Notes: generated by a model from the letters alone, not told the origin. A DNA stretch of 64,000 nucleotides from Euclidia mi (GCA_944739405.2 OX123186.2:88081034-88145033), one strand, 5' to 3'. Counted from the first letter of the stretch, positions 25,442-38,696 are shown. Made by a program: numbers and translations.

Positions 25442-27391
25442 CATGACAAACCTATCTATCTTATTGTTTTAATATCATCTTCTTTCACTTTCCTTTATCT
25501 TAAAAAGTTCATAAAACTAAGAAATCTGTTTCTATTAGTGGTATTGCCTAACTCTTGGATTTACACGTGTTTGATGTTCTTACGAATCTCTACAAGAAAT
25601 TAGGTCAGGCAAAATTGAACAAAGAAAGTTATGTATTAAGACCGCGTAAAGTTCGAAACTAGTGGAAACAAACAAGTCCGTGTAAACCTTTTATAAAAGC
25701 AGTTTAGACTAGTTATTATTTAGTCAGACTTAAAGCAGAATAATAGAAATTTTTTAGTATTGTACAGTTAAGTTAGTGGAATGACAAAGGTTATTTTCCA
25801 GAATAGTGAATTATGCGCGTGTTATCGAAAGTGAATCATCTCCTAACGAGTTCTTTTGAAAAAGAAAGGCACTATCCTTCGCTACTTAAACAACAATTCG
25901 AATAATTTCATCATGAATATTTTATGTATTAGTAACCTACAAAACCGTTAGGCTCTCATTACATCCTACACAAAAGATTATTTATGCGAGCCCTCAATCA
26001 GAGTCAATCCGTTACATGTGAGTAAAGGAAAATATGTTAAGTTTGCAGACACGTCCATACAGGTATCAGCAATAACACATCTCAACATCAACAGTGATTG
26101 TAGGCGACCGCGTCACTCCATACAATTGGTGGCGCGTAAATGGCAGCAAAAAATAATAGCACCGGAGGCGGCGAGTAACCGACAAACGGCGAGGTCCAAT
26201 GACCCAAATGGCTCATGACTAGGCCGGCTAGACTAACTAACGAAAGAAAAATCGGCCGCCGTCAACGGCACGACATCGTCTTCTCTTGATGCGCCTCATA
26301 GTAAGCTCGCGCTTGATTGCCAATTAGTGTCAATTGGTCCATCTTGATTTCTAGGCATTGAACTCTAGTTTTATACACTTTTAAGGCAATTATGATAGTG
26401 ATTGCCACGGGATTTGGGAGTTTGAAGTGCAACTTGCCTGAACGCATAAGCCACGCATCGTGTATCTACACTAAAAAGCACTTCATACTGTAAAAGGTAA
26501 GGTCGATACGCTGCACTATACAATCCTTGTATTCGATGCTCACACTGAACACTCTGTGAACATTAATATGTTCACGGATTGTTTTGTATGAGTATGTATT
26601 GGTCGAGCGTTTAAATGCTGCGGTGCTAGCAATGACCAAGGCGAATTAATCCGACACCATAAATGGTGCTCCAGCGGAAACCTGATCTAGCAAGCACGAG
26701 TTTAAGCCCGGTACATACACCAATCTAAATTATATATCAAAATACCGCCCATAAATAGACTTCCTGGAGCTATGGGATTCTTGGCCACCGCATAATATAA
26801 ACTTCGTGTCTTGAACGAGCGTGAAAAAACGCTCTTTGTAATCTGTAATTATAGTTGATTGAATCGGTTCATACCAAATACGAAGAACCCGCGAGATATG
26901 GAAACTTTGTGTACGCTTTGGCTGATTGACGTTCAGTCTCATTTTGTAGTCATTACTGTACATTAGCAAAAAATACAGACACGGTTTTAGTATTTCAAAA
27001 ACTAACGCAATAATAACTGAGTCAAACATAACGGTCCTCATTAATCATTGGGGTCAAAATCGGTCAAACAACTAAGCACGTACAAGCGAACATTACTCGA
27101 TATTGATTCGTCATCTTCCAATTATCATCGGTGTTTTTAGGCCATTTCATTATTTTCATGTGTGTGATGTTAGTGACATGATACTGTTTGTGGTCATTAA
27201 AACGAGGAAAACCATTATAACCTAATAATTATTAGTCATCATATATGTCGGTCTATATTGTTAATTAAATATTAAATATATTATGTTTAATTCTTTACAA
27301 GGATGTTAAACTATTATTCATATTGATGCCCCAGTAGGTACGCAAAATACCTAAATTTAGCAAAGTAATTGTTATAAACCATAAGGAAACA
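25442..27391. other. Unannotated stretch between two transposons
   Basis: The sequence is mostly AT-rich. A somewhat GC-richer part at about 26100-26290 includes TTGGTGGCGCG, a CTCF-like core. A small 8-bp stem with a 4-base loop lies near 26554-26573. No gene can be supported. Confidence 0.45.
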
Positions 27392-27939
27392 GTACCGTAA
27401 TGTGGGTATATTTGGAATCCGTGGGGCTAATTAAAACTTAGAAAGAAAAGTATTTGGTAGCTTATAATACATTTTCTACTGGCAATATTATATTTTTTTA
27501 TCGTCTGGCACACACTCACACTAAAGTAGTAGTACGAGACAAAAGTTAGAGGTTAGAAAGAAGCCGGGTGTGCCGCAAAACGATTTAAAAAAAAAGTCAT
27601 ATAATTGTGCTTATTTATATGTGGTCTACTTTTGCTTGGTTCCGCGAAAACTTTGGAGGTAAGTTGAAATAAAGATTTGTCATGTATCATACGTTTTCTT
27701 GTGATTTCAATGGTTCCTACCAGCTTTTTCTAACTAGGTTAGATCGCCATATTTGCTTTGTTTTTTCAAATGGGGCTTTTTGAAACCGTTTTGAGGCTAT
27801 TTGGAACAGAATTCCAAATAGCCCCTTCAATGCCTAGTGATTTTTGCTAAGGTTATTACGTGATGTGTCAAATAGCCCCAAAATGTAACATTCGACTATT
27901 TAAGGGTAAGCTCTACTTTTTTGTTTCAGTTGTATTACC

Positions 27940-28456
27940 ATGGTGCGTACATATAGCAGAAAATATACAAATAGGTACTAGAAATGGAAAGTCATATTTA
28001 CCATATCAAAATTACCACATGGCACAGCTACAGGAAGCAATTGACAATATAAAAGAAGGCAGAATGACTCTTACGGATGCAGCAAATACTTATATATACA
28101 AAAGAGTATCTTAAGCATAAGACCAGAAATATAAACTGCACTCAGAAGAAGGCTGGTCATCCGACACTGTTTTCACCCGATGAAGAGAAAATATATAGGA
28201 ATTTAAACTTTCGTGGTCACTATCATAACTTTTTACTGTTCCTACGGGATACCACGTACCTTTGTTTTGAGTAACCGATATTTCGGCACTGTTGCAAGCG
28301 CCATGTTCACGCCGCCGTAGGAACAGTAAAAATTTAAGAGAAAATATTCATAAAATTTATTTTATTGTTGGCGACAGGGGGATTCCCTTTTGATTCCGCT
28401 GATCTGAGTGTTTTTGCCCAGAAATACTTAAATAAAATGGGTTTTGTTATTTACGG
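27940..28456 (+). pseudogene. Broken pogo/jerky-type transposase
   Basis: A typical pogo start, MVRTYSRK, occurs at the ATG at 27940, just after TTTTTTGTTTCAG, which looks like an acceptor. An in-frame TAG follows within 15 codons, and the homology continues in another frame with LQEAIDNIKEGRMTLTDAAN (28028-28087), a psq-type helix-turn-helix. A second shift leads to LKHKTRN and KKAGHPTLFSPDEEK (about 28146-28190), the linker found in these transposases. The sequence is then interrupted by a 103-bp inverted-repeat insertion. It resumes at about 28385 with PFDSADLSVFAQKYLNKMG, like the start of the CENP-B-type DNA-binding half. The DDE catalytic domain was not found. At least two frame breaks, one stop and one insertion mean it cannot make transposase. 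Confidence 0.75.
28230..28332. mobile_element. 103-bp insertion with perfect 18-bp inverted ends, nested in the transposase
   Basis: The arms 28230-28247 (starts TTTTTACTGTTCC) and 28315-28332 are exact reverse complements. The interior includes GATATTTCGGCACTGTTGC, a phrase I associate with dispersed lepidopteran repeats. Transposase-like sequence lies on both sides, so this is a later insertion. No target duplication is clear. Confidence 0.65.
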
Positions 28457-29105
28457 TTAAATTAGTATGTTCTACCGTACAGGTAATTTTAAACGGCTAC
28501 CATTGTTATTGTCTGATTTTCAAGTTACATATTGTTTGATTAAAAACTTCCTTTACCTAAGTACCTAGCTAAATAAATAAACTATAAAGTATATAAATTG
28601 TTTTATATTTAGTTAGTACTTCCCATTTAATTGTTCCAAATATACCCTAAATTCTGCACTAATAGTTTTAACGAATGACCATACTAATGCCAAATAGCCC
28701 CAAAAATACTGGCTCCATATTTTGAAGAAATTTTTGACATTAAGATAAGTCTATATTTTTTTAACGTAGAAGGACAAAAACACTGCTAATAGAATGGCCT
28801 TTTACTATTTTACTGTGCCGAATATCGCTGAGCTTGCTCATATTAAAACAAAGTTCAAAACCTTGAAAACAATAAATTATGCGTAACAATTTTCAAATTG
28901 CCCCAAAGTTGCGATAATTGGAACAGCACTTTTGAAAGAGCATATCTTTTGAATTTAAAACAATGTGCCGTTGATATTACCAATCAGAATTGTCAACGGT
29001 ATGATCTGTGCTAAGCAATTAGTAAGACACGGATATTATAACACACTTAGTCACAACGACACTTTTACGTTAAATTGTGTACCAAATAGCCCCACCTTAC
29101 GGTAC

Positions 29106-32100
29106 ATGAATATACATCCAGCCTTGTTTCCCTCGTTCACGAGTTATATTATATTGCTTATAATATTAACAAAACAAGTGTTTATGTTGTCTTTGTCTAA
29201 ATGTTCGTTATGTTTATATATACCTATAGTAATGATTAAATCCATTGATTTGACTTTAATCCGCTTGCCAACTATGCACTAAGTTTTAGAACATTAATAC
29301 ATAATATGTTTAAATTAAGAGCAAAACGTATGGCAATAAACGTTTAGACACTACTAGGTACAGAAAATAATATATTTGGTTGAAATGTAAGTATTTATTA
29401 CAGCGACCGTGGGAAAATCATGTCTACACTCAAACTAAGGATTATGAATTAAACAGAATCTAACGCGGCGCGCATCAAATCGAAAGAGACATTTAATTAT
29501 TATCTTAGCTTTATATCGTCCGGTAAGCAGGACAGGAGAAATCAGTCCGTCGACCTGCATTAAAACACCTTTCCCACAAAGACGTACCCGTTGAGCTTCT
29601 CGGAAGCACAACAAAGATCCTGTACACGTTGTGACTCACGCGCGTACAACCTTCAAGTCCAGACAACAAAAAGAAACAAACAACATCAGACGCGTCCAAA
29701 ACGACCAATAGATCGCCAAGTTTATCGCGTCGTGATGCTCCCGGTTGTAATAAAAAAGTTTATTAAAAAAGGACCTTAAATATGTATTACGATTTGGTAC
29801 AAGAACCTCGGCCATTGAGATGAGTATCAATTGGTGATTGAGTCGAGAGCTTTCTATGAATTAGTGGTTATTGAAGAATCATGCGAGTAGTGTTGCCCAC
29901 GTGCGGTGCGGGTACCACGCTGCGACACTGGTAATTGGGGCAGAAAGTTGACTTGCGCTGTCGTACAGTTGGATTCTTCGAAGAGGCGCGTAGGTGTCGC
30001 CAGCCACATTACCGCCGGCCGCCATCCTTCATACAAGAAATTGCTTGTTCCCATAATTTGTATTCGGGGCCACCGTCACACTTCTGATGTGCGATTAGAA
30101 AGGAGACGCCAATTGTATCGCATCGTAGAAATGATCCACATGTGGGTGGTTCTACCCGACCCGGGTTAGGGGAAACTTTCCAATGCGTGAGCCATCAATC
30201 ATCATATTAAAAAAACAGACATTGCAAGTATGTAAGATTTTATCTTAGTAACAAAAACTTAATTATTTATCTATCGAAATAAATTATTGAAGATAACATA
30301 TAGAAGTGGGTTGTTGTAAGCTGTTGAGACATTGAAGACGTGTTACTAGTAGAGTTTTGTAAATCTATAACTGTTTCAAGACTGACTTCATAACTGTGTT
30401 ATGAAGCTATGATGCAAATCTAGTGGTACACACACATGTAATGTAATGTTGTCAAATAGGCCATAAAAACAAAATAACGGACATGGAAGTATGTTATTAA
30501 GGAACTAAACGCTTAGATGTGGTTATTAATAATTTTGAGGTTAGTAACATTAAGTTGTGCATAATATGTGTGTTTAAAAACATATTAGCATGTAACTGGT
30601 ACAATTCAAATTAAAGATTATAGTTTTATTTCTTTCTGTTGATATGATTTTCTTTATCAGTGTTTTGTTGCGTCATTATGTTAATGTGAAAGTTAGGTGA
30701 ATATTGACGTACAGTTCATGGTTTTTGTATACGGTGTGAATAACGTAACTATGTATTGTATGAATTTGCGCGTAGCATCGTTAGATGGGCATGGAATGAG
30801 GTACGCAAGTCCAGATACTGACGCAAGTATGATTAGGTGGAGTGCGCGGGCACCGAGTACCTACCTCACTTATCAAGTTATCATACATAGCCGCTTGACC
30901 GCGCACAAGTGATTATTTTCCCTTTTTGCAAAAACAGTTGAGCGCGTAAACTGTCATTTTTCCCATGCTTTTCCACTGCGCACTAATCTGTTTGTGGAAC
31001 TCGGATAACTTAACCGATTGCGGTATGTTGCATGTCAATAGACGCGTAATTAAATGAGCTTTCCAATGATATAAATTAAAACCATATAATATGGTTGAAG
31101 CCCACGCAAGGGCAGTATAAACTATAAAGTAAAAATTATAATTTTTTTCCCGCCATTTTTGAGCGCGATTTTATATTTCTGACATACCTATTCCTTTTTC
31201 TCGTCGTTTTTTATTATGGGAGGTATATAAGTATTATACACAGTTAGAAAGGTTTTTTAATTTACTTTTAGAGGAAATAAATATAATGAAAATAAACATT
31301 TTAATATTAAACATAAAAAAATAAAACAAAGATTTTTTTTAATTGGCGCCAATTTTCATATTTTATATTTTAAAATACCGTTTTATGTTTTATATCAGAT
31401 TCAAACCTAGATAACTTTCTTTCCCACTAGATTTCCAAGTATAAAAACCAATTCTGATAAGAATCTGATAAGAATTATTTGTATTGGAACCTGCACAGTC
31501 GTTTACTTTTTCCCGCCAAAAAAAACTGAAGTTCCCGCCAAAATTTTCGATGACTAATATCTCATAAATAATATGAGTATTATATATTTTATCAAAGGTT
31601 TATTTATATACTCATAATAAAAAAATAATACAACGCATAAATGTCACCTTATATACATACATATGTATTTAAACGTTTTTACATAAAATGACGTTTTTAC
31701 GATAATCTTATGCCTATAATTAAAGTAATACACATTATTTTTTTTTTGCTGTAACTTCATAATTAATCAGTTAATTTACAATAAAAACATAAAAGTATGA
31801 TATATAATTACATAATTTGTTTACAATGATGTTTTTAATCCATAATCACGCCCCGCGCGCGGAATGCAAAGTCAGCGAAATATTTTTTTTTTTTTCAAAT
31901 GCTTACATCTAAATAATTTTCTGCAAGTATTGCTATAACTTCATTTTATTACATAGATAATATCACCAGGTACATGAAAATACAACAGCAAACCAGATTC
32001 AGCTTATACTTTTATTATGATAAACAAAAGTGTCGAGTAAGTCGGTAAAGACGACATTGTTTACGTTACGGCCGCTCGCCTAAAGTAAACATTACATTCA

Positions 32101-33289
32101 AACGTAATTTGTTTTGTATCATTAGAATGAGGCATTCATTAGGTTGCAGAAAAATAAACACCACTCCTCTCAAGTTATTAACAATCGCACAAAAAACTAA
32201 TTAATTGAGCGCGCCCGTCTTTAACTGGCGGTGCGCACTTGAAATTTGTCGATGCTGAGTAAGCACTTAAAAATAGTGAGCGGTCAAGCGGATAGATGTC
32301 CATAAAACGTCATAACCTTTGCACATAACTGCACGAACCCATACCTACAAAGTAACAGTATGTTCAAAGCACAATTAACTTGTAAAACATAAAAGTAACT
32401 ATATGTATAAATAAACATTAATATGTTTTGTAAAGGTCACCACTTGACACCATGTCAGTGCCTTTCGAGTGTATTTGCAATGTGTAGTTTGTAATCAATC
32501 TGGTTTACCTTATGTGTCATTTATATGTACCTGTTTTAAATGTATATGTACATAGTAGTTACAGTTGTGTAGGATAGCAATATTTACTAAACAAATCTTT
32601 TTAAAAGTCTACAATAACGGAAATGTAAAAACTTTGTATGTACGAGATATGTATGGTACTTCAAAGCAATAATTTTAAATATTGACTTCTCAAAATTATG
32701 TGTTTTCTACATGATCGTCTGTGAAAATCAGTGAATGGATAGCTTTTCAAGATAATATTCTAACCTCAGACCACGGGAACTAGTATACGGAAATACTGCA
32801 CAAAGGGTGCCTGCAGCATACGCAAAGGCTTCTACAGACTAAGGGTTGATTTTTCAATCGTCAGTTAAAATTTACTTGACAGTTAAACTGTAACCGGGCT
32901 AAATTGAAAAAGTACGTAACATCATTGATATACTTTATCCACAACCGTAGTATTTAATTAGTAAGTGTAATATTTTATTGCTTTGTTATCTTTTATCTGA
33001 CAATTGAAAAATCGGCCCTTAGAAGTCTAAATTTAAAGAGGTACAATATTGTGGGGAGCTTTAAAGGTATGGGTGAACAAGTTATTTTGTACGACTCTTT
33101 TCTAAGACATTGTTGAAATAATAATAGAGGCATGTAGATTATATTTTGACATATCGTGTCCGTGTAGATTAGACGTCTTTTATTTTATATTTTTGATATG
33201 TCTCATAATTTGAAGTTCAACCCTTGTGTGGTTTTATAAGATATAGTATCAGGTGTCGCATAACAGGCGCTTAGTTAAGAAATACTTAA
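29106..33289. other. AT-rich stretch with a cluster of E2F-like motifs
   Basis: No exon is supported. A GC-richer patch at about 29880-30180 has an open frame starting at GTG only. The part from 31080 to 31900 is very AT-rich and contains TTTCCCGCC (31146-31154), TTTCCCGCCAAA (31509-31520), TTCCCGCCAAAA (about 31532-31543) and the palindrome AATTGGCGCCAATT (31341-31354), all close to the E2F/DP consensus. Confidence 0.45.
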
Positions 33290-34053
33290 CCCGGGGTCAT
33301 GGGGGTGGAAAAGTGTTACATGGACGTTGGGGTGGGTCTCACAGACCCGTTTATTAGATATTAGTTATTTCAATACTTTAGGAATGAAAAAGATTATATT
33401 TATTAGTGTTTAGTTTTTTAGGTATTCATGTAAATAAATAAAAGAAAATATTATATTATATCATGTTTTAATCAGATTTATTAGACCATTTAAAAATAAA
33501 CGACCAATGTTAACAAAATCTTTCCCTTCTACTTAAATGTTACTCTATTATTAATTAACAATCAGTCTTAATGTTTTTATGTCACTTTTTTGTAGTAAAC
33601 TAGATTATCTATAAGAAAAAGCCGTGAAAAAAGACTCTTGTAAAATCGACAGAATATGCTGTGTGTCTTCTCGGTCCATTTTTTAGATATACCTACAAAA
33701 ACATAAATAAAATATTTTGAACTGTATATAAGCAACTTAAATCGTAAACAAGAACAAAAAAAAAACAAATATTAAAGCATAAATACACAGTAAACAATTG
33801 TAATAATATGTATACAAAATGGCGCGAAATTGTTACACTAACTGCGGGGATGGGTCTCACATACCTTTTTTAACTTGGTGCACGTATAAATCCCACTGCC
33901 ACTGCCTCACGTTTAATGTGTTACCTGCGACGCATAGATCAACTCAACAGTTCCAGCTACTGAGAAGAGCGGTAAAGTCGCACGCATAGTAAGTGAACTA
34001 CAATCGAAATAAAATGTTACGGGTCTCACAGACCCAACCCCCATGACGCCGGG
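33290..34053. mobile_element. Non-autonomous piggyBac-like element with TTAA duplications
   Basis: TTAA lies exactly at both borders (33286-33289 and 34054-34057). The left end reads CCCGGGGTCATGGGGGT and the reverse-complemented right end CCCGGCGTCATGGGGGT, with one difference in 17. Both ends carry a subterminal GGGTCTCACAGACCC-type palindrome (33331-33346 and 34020-34035), and a third copy, GGGTCTCACATACC, lies at about 33850. The TTAA target and CCC ends are typical of the piggyBac superfamily. No transposase is visible in the 764 bases, so the element would depend on a helper elsewhere. Confidence 0.85.
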
Positions 34054-37000
34054 TTAATATACATATAATATCGAAAAATATATAAAACGCAAGCTGGGAA
34101 TGGTGAAGCAGTAGTTTGAAAGACATTAGTGTATTATAAACATTGCGTGATTATAAAATCTAGACCCAAGACTATATTTCGCGATAGTAGTTTTACGATC
34201 GTGTTATGTAATAATACTCATCCTCTATTTTAATGTCCAGTTTCGTAACAATACGATTAAAATAAAATGCGAATGAAGGCAAAAGCCTGGAAATGACAAT
34301 TCAACTTGATTTTACGTCTATTATGATTTCATAACTAAACATTGTATATTATTTTTAATGGTTATTAATCGCGAATGTGTTTGATATCAATAGGTATCAT
34401 TCATTATATAGTGATAAAAACGATTTGTTCTGGTTTCTAGAAAATATCTTCCGTGTTAAATAATTGTGTGTTATTCGTGCGGTTGGAAAAATGTAAAGGC
34501 AATAAAATGAATTAACTTAATTATTTTAATAGTGCACTTATATGTGAATAAACGCTCAAGTATTCTCTAGTGTTAAGTGCCTTATGGCAATAGCATTAAC
34601 CTAGGTAATGCATACGAGTGAGAATTAATTAACTTCGTCATCATTAGCACCTGAACCGGATGACTCACACACGAGAAAAAAGACATTACTTTGTCGTATT
34701 CGAAACGCGGAAGCGTGCATTTTGTCGAGAGAAGAAGGTTAAGCGATTGACGATACTTGACGACGAGTCAATTGCTTTAAAATACTTGTAATAAATCTTC
34801 ATAGTCGATTCGGGCTCTGGAGGAAACTTTCACTTATTAATATTTCTTTTGATAAAAGGGAATTCATGTCACGTCATATGACAAATGACTGCGGACAATG
34901 TGCAGCAGCGCGGGTGGATAACAATCAAGGCCGTCAGAGAGTGGGCCACGGCAAAGCTTGGAAGAGTCTTGAAAACAAAAGTGATCACAGTTTACGCGGG
35001 ATACGAATAACTGATTGCATAAACAAAACATTGCTCGCAGATTCGCGCGCTCCGCCGCCGAATTATAATACACCCCGCCCACACGCGCATTCTGATATAT
35101 TAGACATGACCGTATCGAGACAACTAATGGAGAAATGGTATAATTAATAGGGTTTGTCGGCTCAGGACATCAGTTCATAGCCTTTGTGCTGTCTGCTAAT
35201 TGTTGAAAGTGAAAATGTTTTCGTCATTCCATTCAATGACAACTAAAGAAATAAGGCTACTTTCTCTGAAAAAGATTTGTCAGAATTTGTTTTGACGTCT
35301 ACGTGCTTAGTCTTTGGTTATTCAGCAATCATAATACGCTTTGCGTCATACAATAACACGAAAATTAAGCAATCATAGGTGTAATGGATTGTAGGCAATC
35401 GTTTCGTGATACGTGAAAAACATCAGAAACTATTTTTTGGATATAATGACCTTAGTTCCTTTTTTGTGAAGGATCTAATCTAATGTTATCAAATCTTGTT
35501 ATGAGATCTATACCTGTCTATTTTCATAGATTTCAGTATCAAGCGTAGGCGATGATGCTTTTGTGGTGGTTTTGCGGATAATTTTTATTCAATAGCCAAA
35601 CAAAAGAAAACCCTACCGGGTATTAAGAATTATGATTCAAGTATTATTTTCATTTGTAATGTGCCTTGTTTAAGTTTGATATATGTACTCATATGAAATG
35701 ACATGACATTAAATTCCCACATAAGTTATGACTTAAAAGTAAATCGATTTACATCGAACGACTGGCTGTTAAATACTTCCGTGAACGAACGAATTACCGA
35801 ATGATCATTTGCAATGTTTTAGTGCGACGCCTCCGTCGATATCTGAACAATACGTGGGCGGCCGATGCATTGCCAATCCTTAAACGGAAACCTTGTTTAC
35901 CTACTTGTCTTCCCTTTAGGATAGCCGATATCAAGGCACGACAAGGCCTCCTGTCATTATGTTCACCGTTGTACAGTGAGGAATCTTATCTGGCACTTAA
36001 TAAGTACGTACACACCCCGGCATTCAGGCCGTCCTTGACAAAAATGATTCAAATATGTATTGAACTTCCGTAATCGTGACCCGCGGCCGAGCGTAATCCG
36101 TGTAAACACCGTGATGAGTGCATCGGCAGCGTTTACAATTTTATTTCCTACGAAAAAGGAAATAAATGATCGTATTTGCATAATCGACGACGGGTCGTCA
36201 CGGTTTATCTTTATATAGCAACTAAGTCTAGCTTAACAAATAAATTAACCGCGCATACGCGCAACCACATAGTATTGAATAAATTATCAATAAAGCTGAA
36301 CATTATGATGCTAAATATCCGCACGCTCTACGATCCGACGGATTCAAAGTCACACTTGTATATTTTTCCTATGCGCAAATACTTTGTTAGTATGCGATGG
36401 TCAATGTCAAGGCGTGTAACACTTGGTGTGGCAGCAACTACACATTGTCTCGTTGTTCGAAGATGATTGTTGTATAGATTGGACACGTGTTCGTGGAGTC
36501 ATCCAGTCGATAAGTCACGTAATAAATATCAAAGTAAAAAAACCACTTTCCCACTTACCGAAAATTACCGATAACGAGCTATATTTACAATGAAGTAAAA
36601 GATAAATTTCAATCGAAGCAAATAAAGCTATTTGAGACAATAAGTGCTTGAAAATTCGGGTTAACGTGATCATTCGGCGATGCTGAGTCAGACATAAACT
36701 GTTTGTTATCGGTCTAGGTTCGCACTTGCTCCAATACCCCACATCCTCTCATATCGCGTTACATTCAAATACGTCTCGCGGACTCATTACGCCAATCTTC
36801 AACATTGTACAAAAACGTGTATGTTTTAGGTCATGTGTGTGTACATTAGCTTAAGTTTGAAACGATCACATTACGACATATCAATTAATAATTTATTTAC
36901 ATATATGATTGTCTGTGTTTGACCTATATTGAGTGGAACTAGTCTGGCCCACGCTCCCAGCTAAACAATAAAACATTATGTACAGTTCCATGAAGTACGC

Positions 37001-38271
37001 ACATACATAACGGACTGGGTACTATTTAACAAACATACATTTTATTTGGTACTTTCAATTGGAGCTCATATGAATACAATGGAGATGTGTTATCGGACTC
37101 TCTCGACGTAACAGATTTCAAAATTAAATTTAGCCGCACCGTTAACATTCAAAAACCTACATTAGTTATTGATTACTTACTAATGTCTGACATGTTTTGT
37201 CTTCAGTTTTAATGTATGAACAATATTCTAATATTATCCGATTGTTATCTGAGACATTATTGTATTGGTTCTATTATTCTCGATTTCGACCGCTATACTT
37301 TTATATAGTCTTATTTATCAATAATTTGACAACATATTTTTTGTTTGATTTACATATACGTGAATTTGGTCCTAGGGCATTACGGTCACACATGGCATAG
37401 TAGGTAACTTTTGTTGGTCATAATCATAATAGTGCGGCGAGCTTATCTCGTTGGATTTCCGAACAAAGTTACTAGTCTGTCACGCAAATCAAAAGCTGAA
37501 TATCACGTTCGGCAATTACCATACGATCAGTGGATCGTCGAGGCGGTCAATTATATGTCAGTGTGAAGTCAATTTTTATACCTTTGATAACACCCATAAG
37601 ACGCCTAGTGTTTATTTAATTTACGATCGATTGCGACAGAAAGGATTATAAAATACGGCCAAATATTCTGCGAAATGGAGAGTTTATTAACTAATGTTGT
37701 TAATTAACAAATACGTATAAACAAGTTCACAGTGTGTTAGCTTTCACTGCACGCCCACTGGCGGTCGCGCCGGCTGCAGACAGGGCTCACTGCCACACTG
37801 CCGCAACACTACATACTGGTTCCAAGTATTAGAAAAGTTTATCATCGACCAACGCGCACTATACACCTACATTGTTTCAAAATTAAGCTAATTAGTATCT
37901 GCTAATTGTAAATTTTGTTTCAGAATTTGATTGACACAGTAATGGCGAAAGTGAATTTTCACGGTTAGTAATTTTGAGAGAGAAAGGCTCTTGGATACCA
38001 ATGTTAATAAGTAATTATGGTACGCGCGTACGTAATGTAGCTCGCATTTAGATTATCGTCTAAACTAGACAGAATAAGTTAAATTTTATTATTATTTTAT
38101 ATAACGACTCTCGTTAACATGGCCACTGAATTTAATGCAGTTATTAATTAAATTATCATAATCTTGTTTTTGTAGATATTTATGATGAGTAAAAGATTAA
38201 GCACACAGTGGCCTAAAGAATTCTTAAACTGGCAGTTGTTGCGTGTCTAGGATCTGTCCATACAGACTCGA
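34054..38271. other. Intron-like or intergenic stretch
   Basis: Short frames at 34866-35147 and 35801-36073 (the latter from an ATG) have no recognisable domain, splice signals or codon bias. A small GC-rich spot lies at about 37745-37800. Nothing can be supported as a gene. Confidence 0.45.
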
Positions 38272-38601
38272 ATGACCGACACGGGAAACCCCATCATCGA
38301 GGAGAAGAACATACAGTGGGTCACACAACTCGCATTACGGACAAAAAGTTATCGATCAATGAATCTGATAGTTTTTGTCAGGTTTGGCATAATAACCTCT
38401 GACCAGATGGATAATACAGTCTTAGACTTCGTCAATGTCAAGGATATACACAAGCCAGCCTTTGCGTTTTGTAACAGTAATGATATGTTTAAATTTCTTG
38501 ATGCTGTGCAAGAGTCCACAATATTCGACACATTGGCAAAGAGAAGATGTCAACTTACATTGCAGTCGTCATTTCGCACTCTATATATCATCAATCTCTA
38601 A
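38272..38601 (+). CDS. Candidate coding exon or small gene, unrecognised
   Basis: An ATG at 38272 opens 109 codons (MTDTGNPIIEEKNIQW...). The first half has clearly higher G+C than its surroundings and many codons ending in C or G, as expected of real coding DNA. TCCATACAG just upstream (ends about 38261) could be an acceptor. The last 15 residues look less protein-like, so the true end may be earlier. A frame of this length is expected a few times by chance in a window this size, so the composition is the main support. I see no signal peptide or catalytic motif and do not recognise the family. Confidence 0.35.
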   Translation: MTDTGNPIIEEKNIQWVTQLALRTKSYRSMNLIVFVRFGIITSDQMDNTVLDFVNVKDIHKPAFAFCNSNDMFKFLDAVQESTIFDTLAKRRCQLTLQSSFRTLYIINL

Positions 38602-38696
38602 ATTTTCACGCTATTTAACAAGTGTAAAATTGTAACTGGCAGATACTTTTGATCTCGTATGACTTTTACTTTAATACGATCACATATATTATTATA

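Larger units (their letters stand above)
27392..29105 (+). mobile_element. Decayed pogo-like (Tc1/mariner superfamily) DNA transposon
   Basis: The ends are imperfect terminal inverted repeats. The left end reads GTACCGTAATGTGGG then TATATTTGG; the right end, reverse complemented, reads GTACCGTAAGGTGGG then GCTATTTGG (21 of 24 positions agree). A TA at each end (27393-27394 and 29103-29104) would fit the TA target used by this superfamily, though the palindromic GTAC makes the exact border ambiguous. Inside lies a broken pogo/jerky-type transposase on the plus strand. The motif CAAATAGCCCC recurs at about 27814, 27869 and 28691, with inverted or diverged forms at about 27795 and 28895, as internal echoes of the ends. 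Confidence 0.7.

Noticed and set aside
25000..25449. Minus-strand frame of 149 codons opposite the RTE fragment
   Set aside because: The sense strand carries clear LINE motifs; the antisense frame is a by-product.
29906..30169. Frame of 87 codons ending WVVLPDPG
   Set aside because: It starts at GTG, has no recognisable domain, and I could not tie it to a transposon family.
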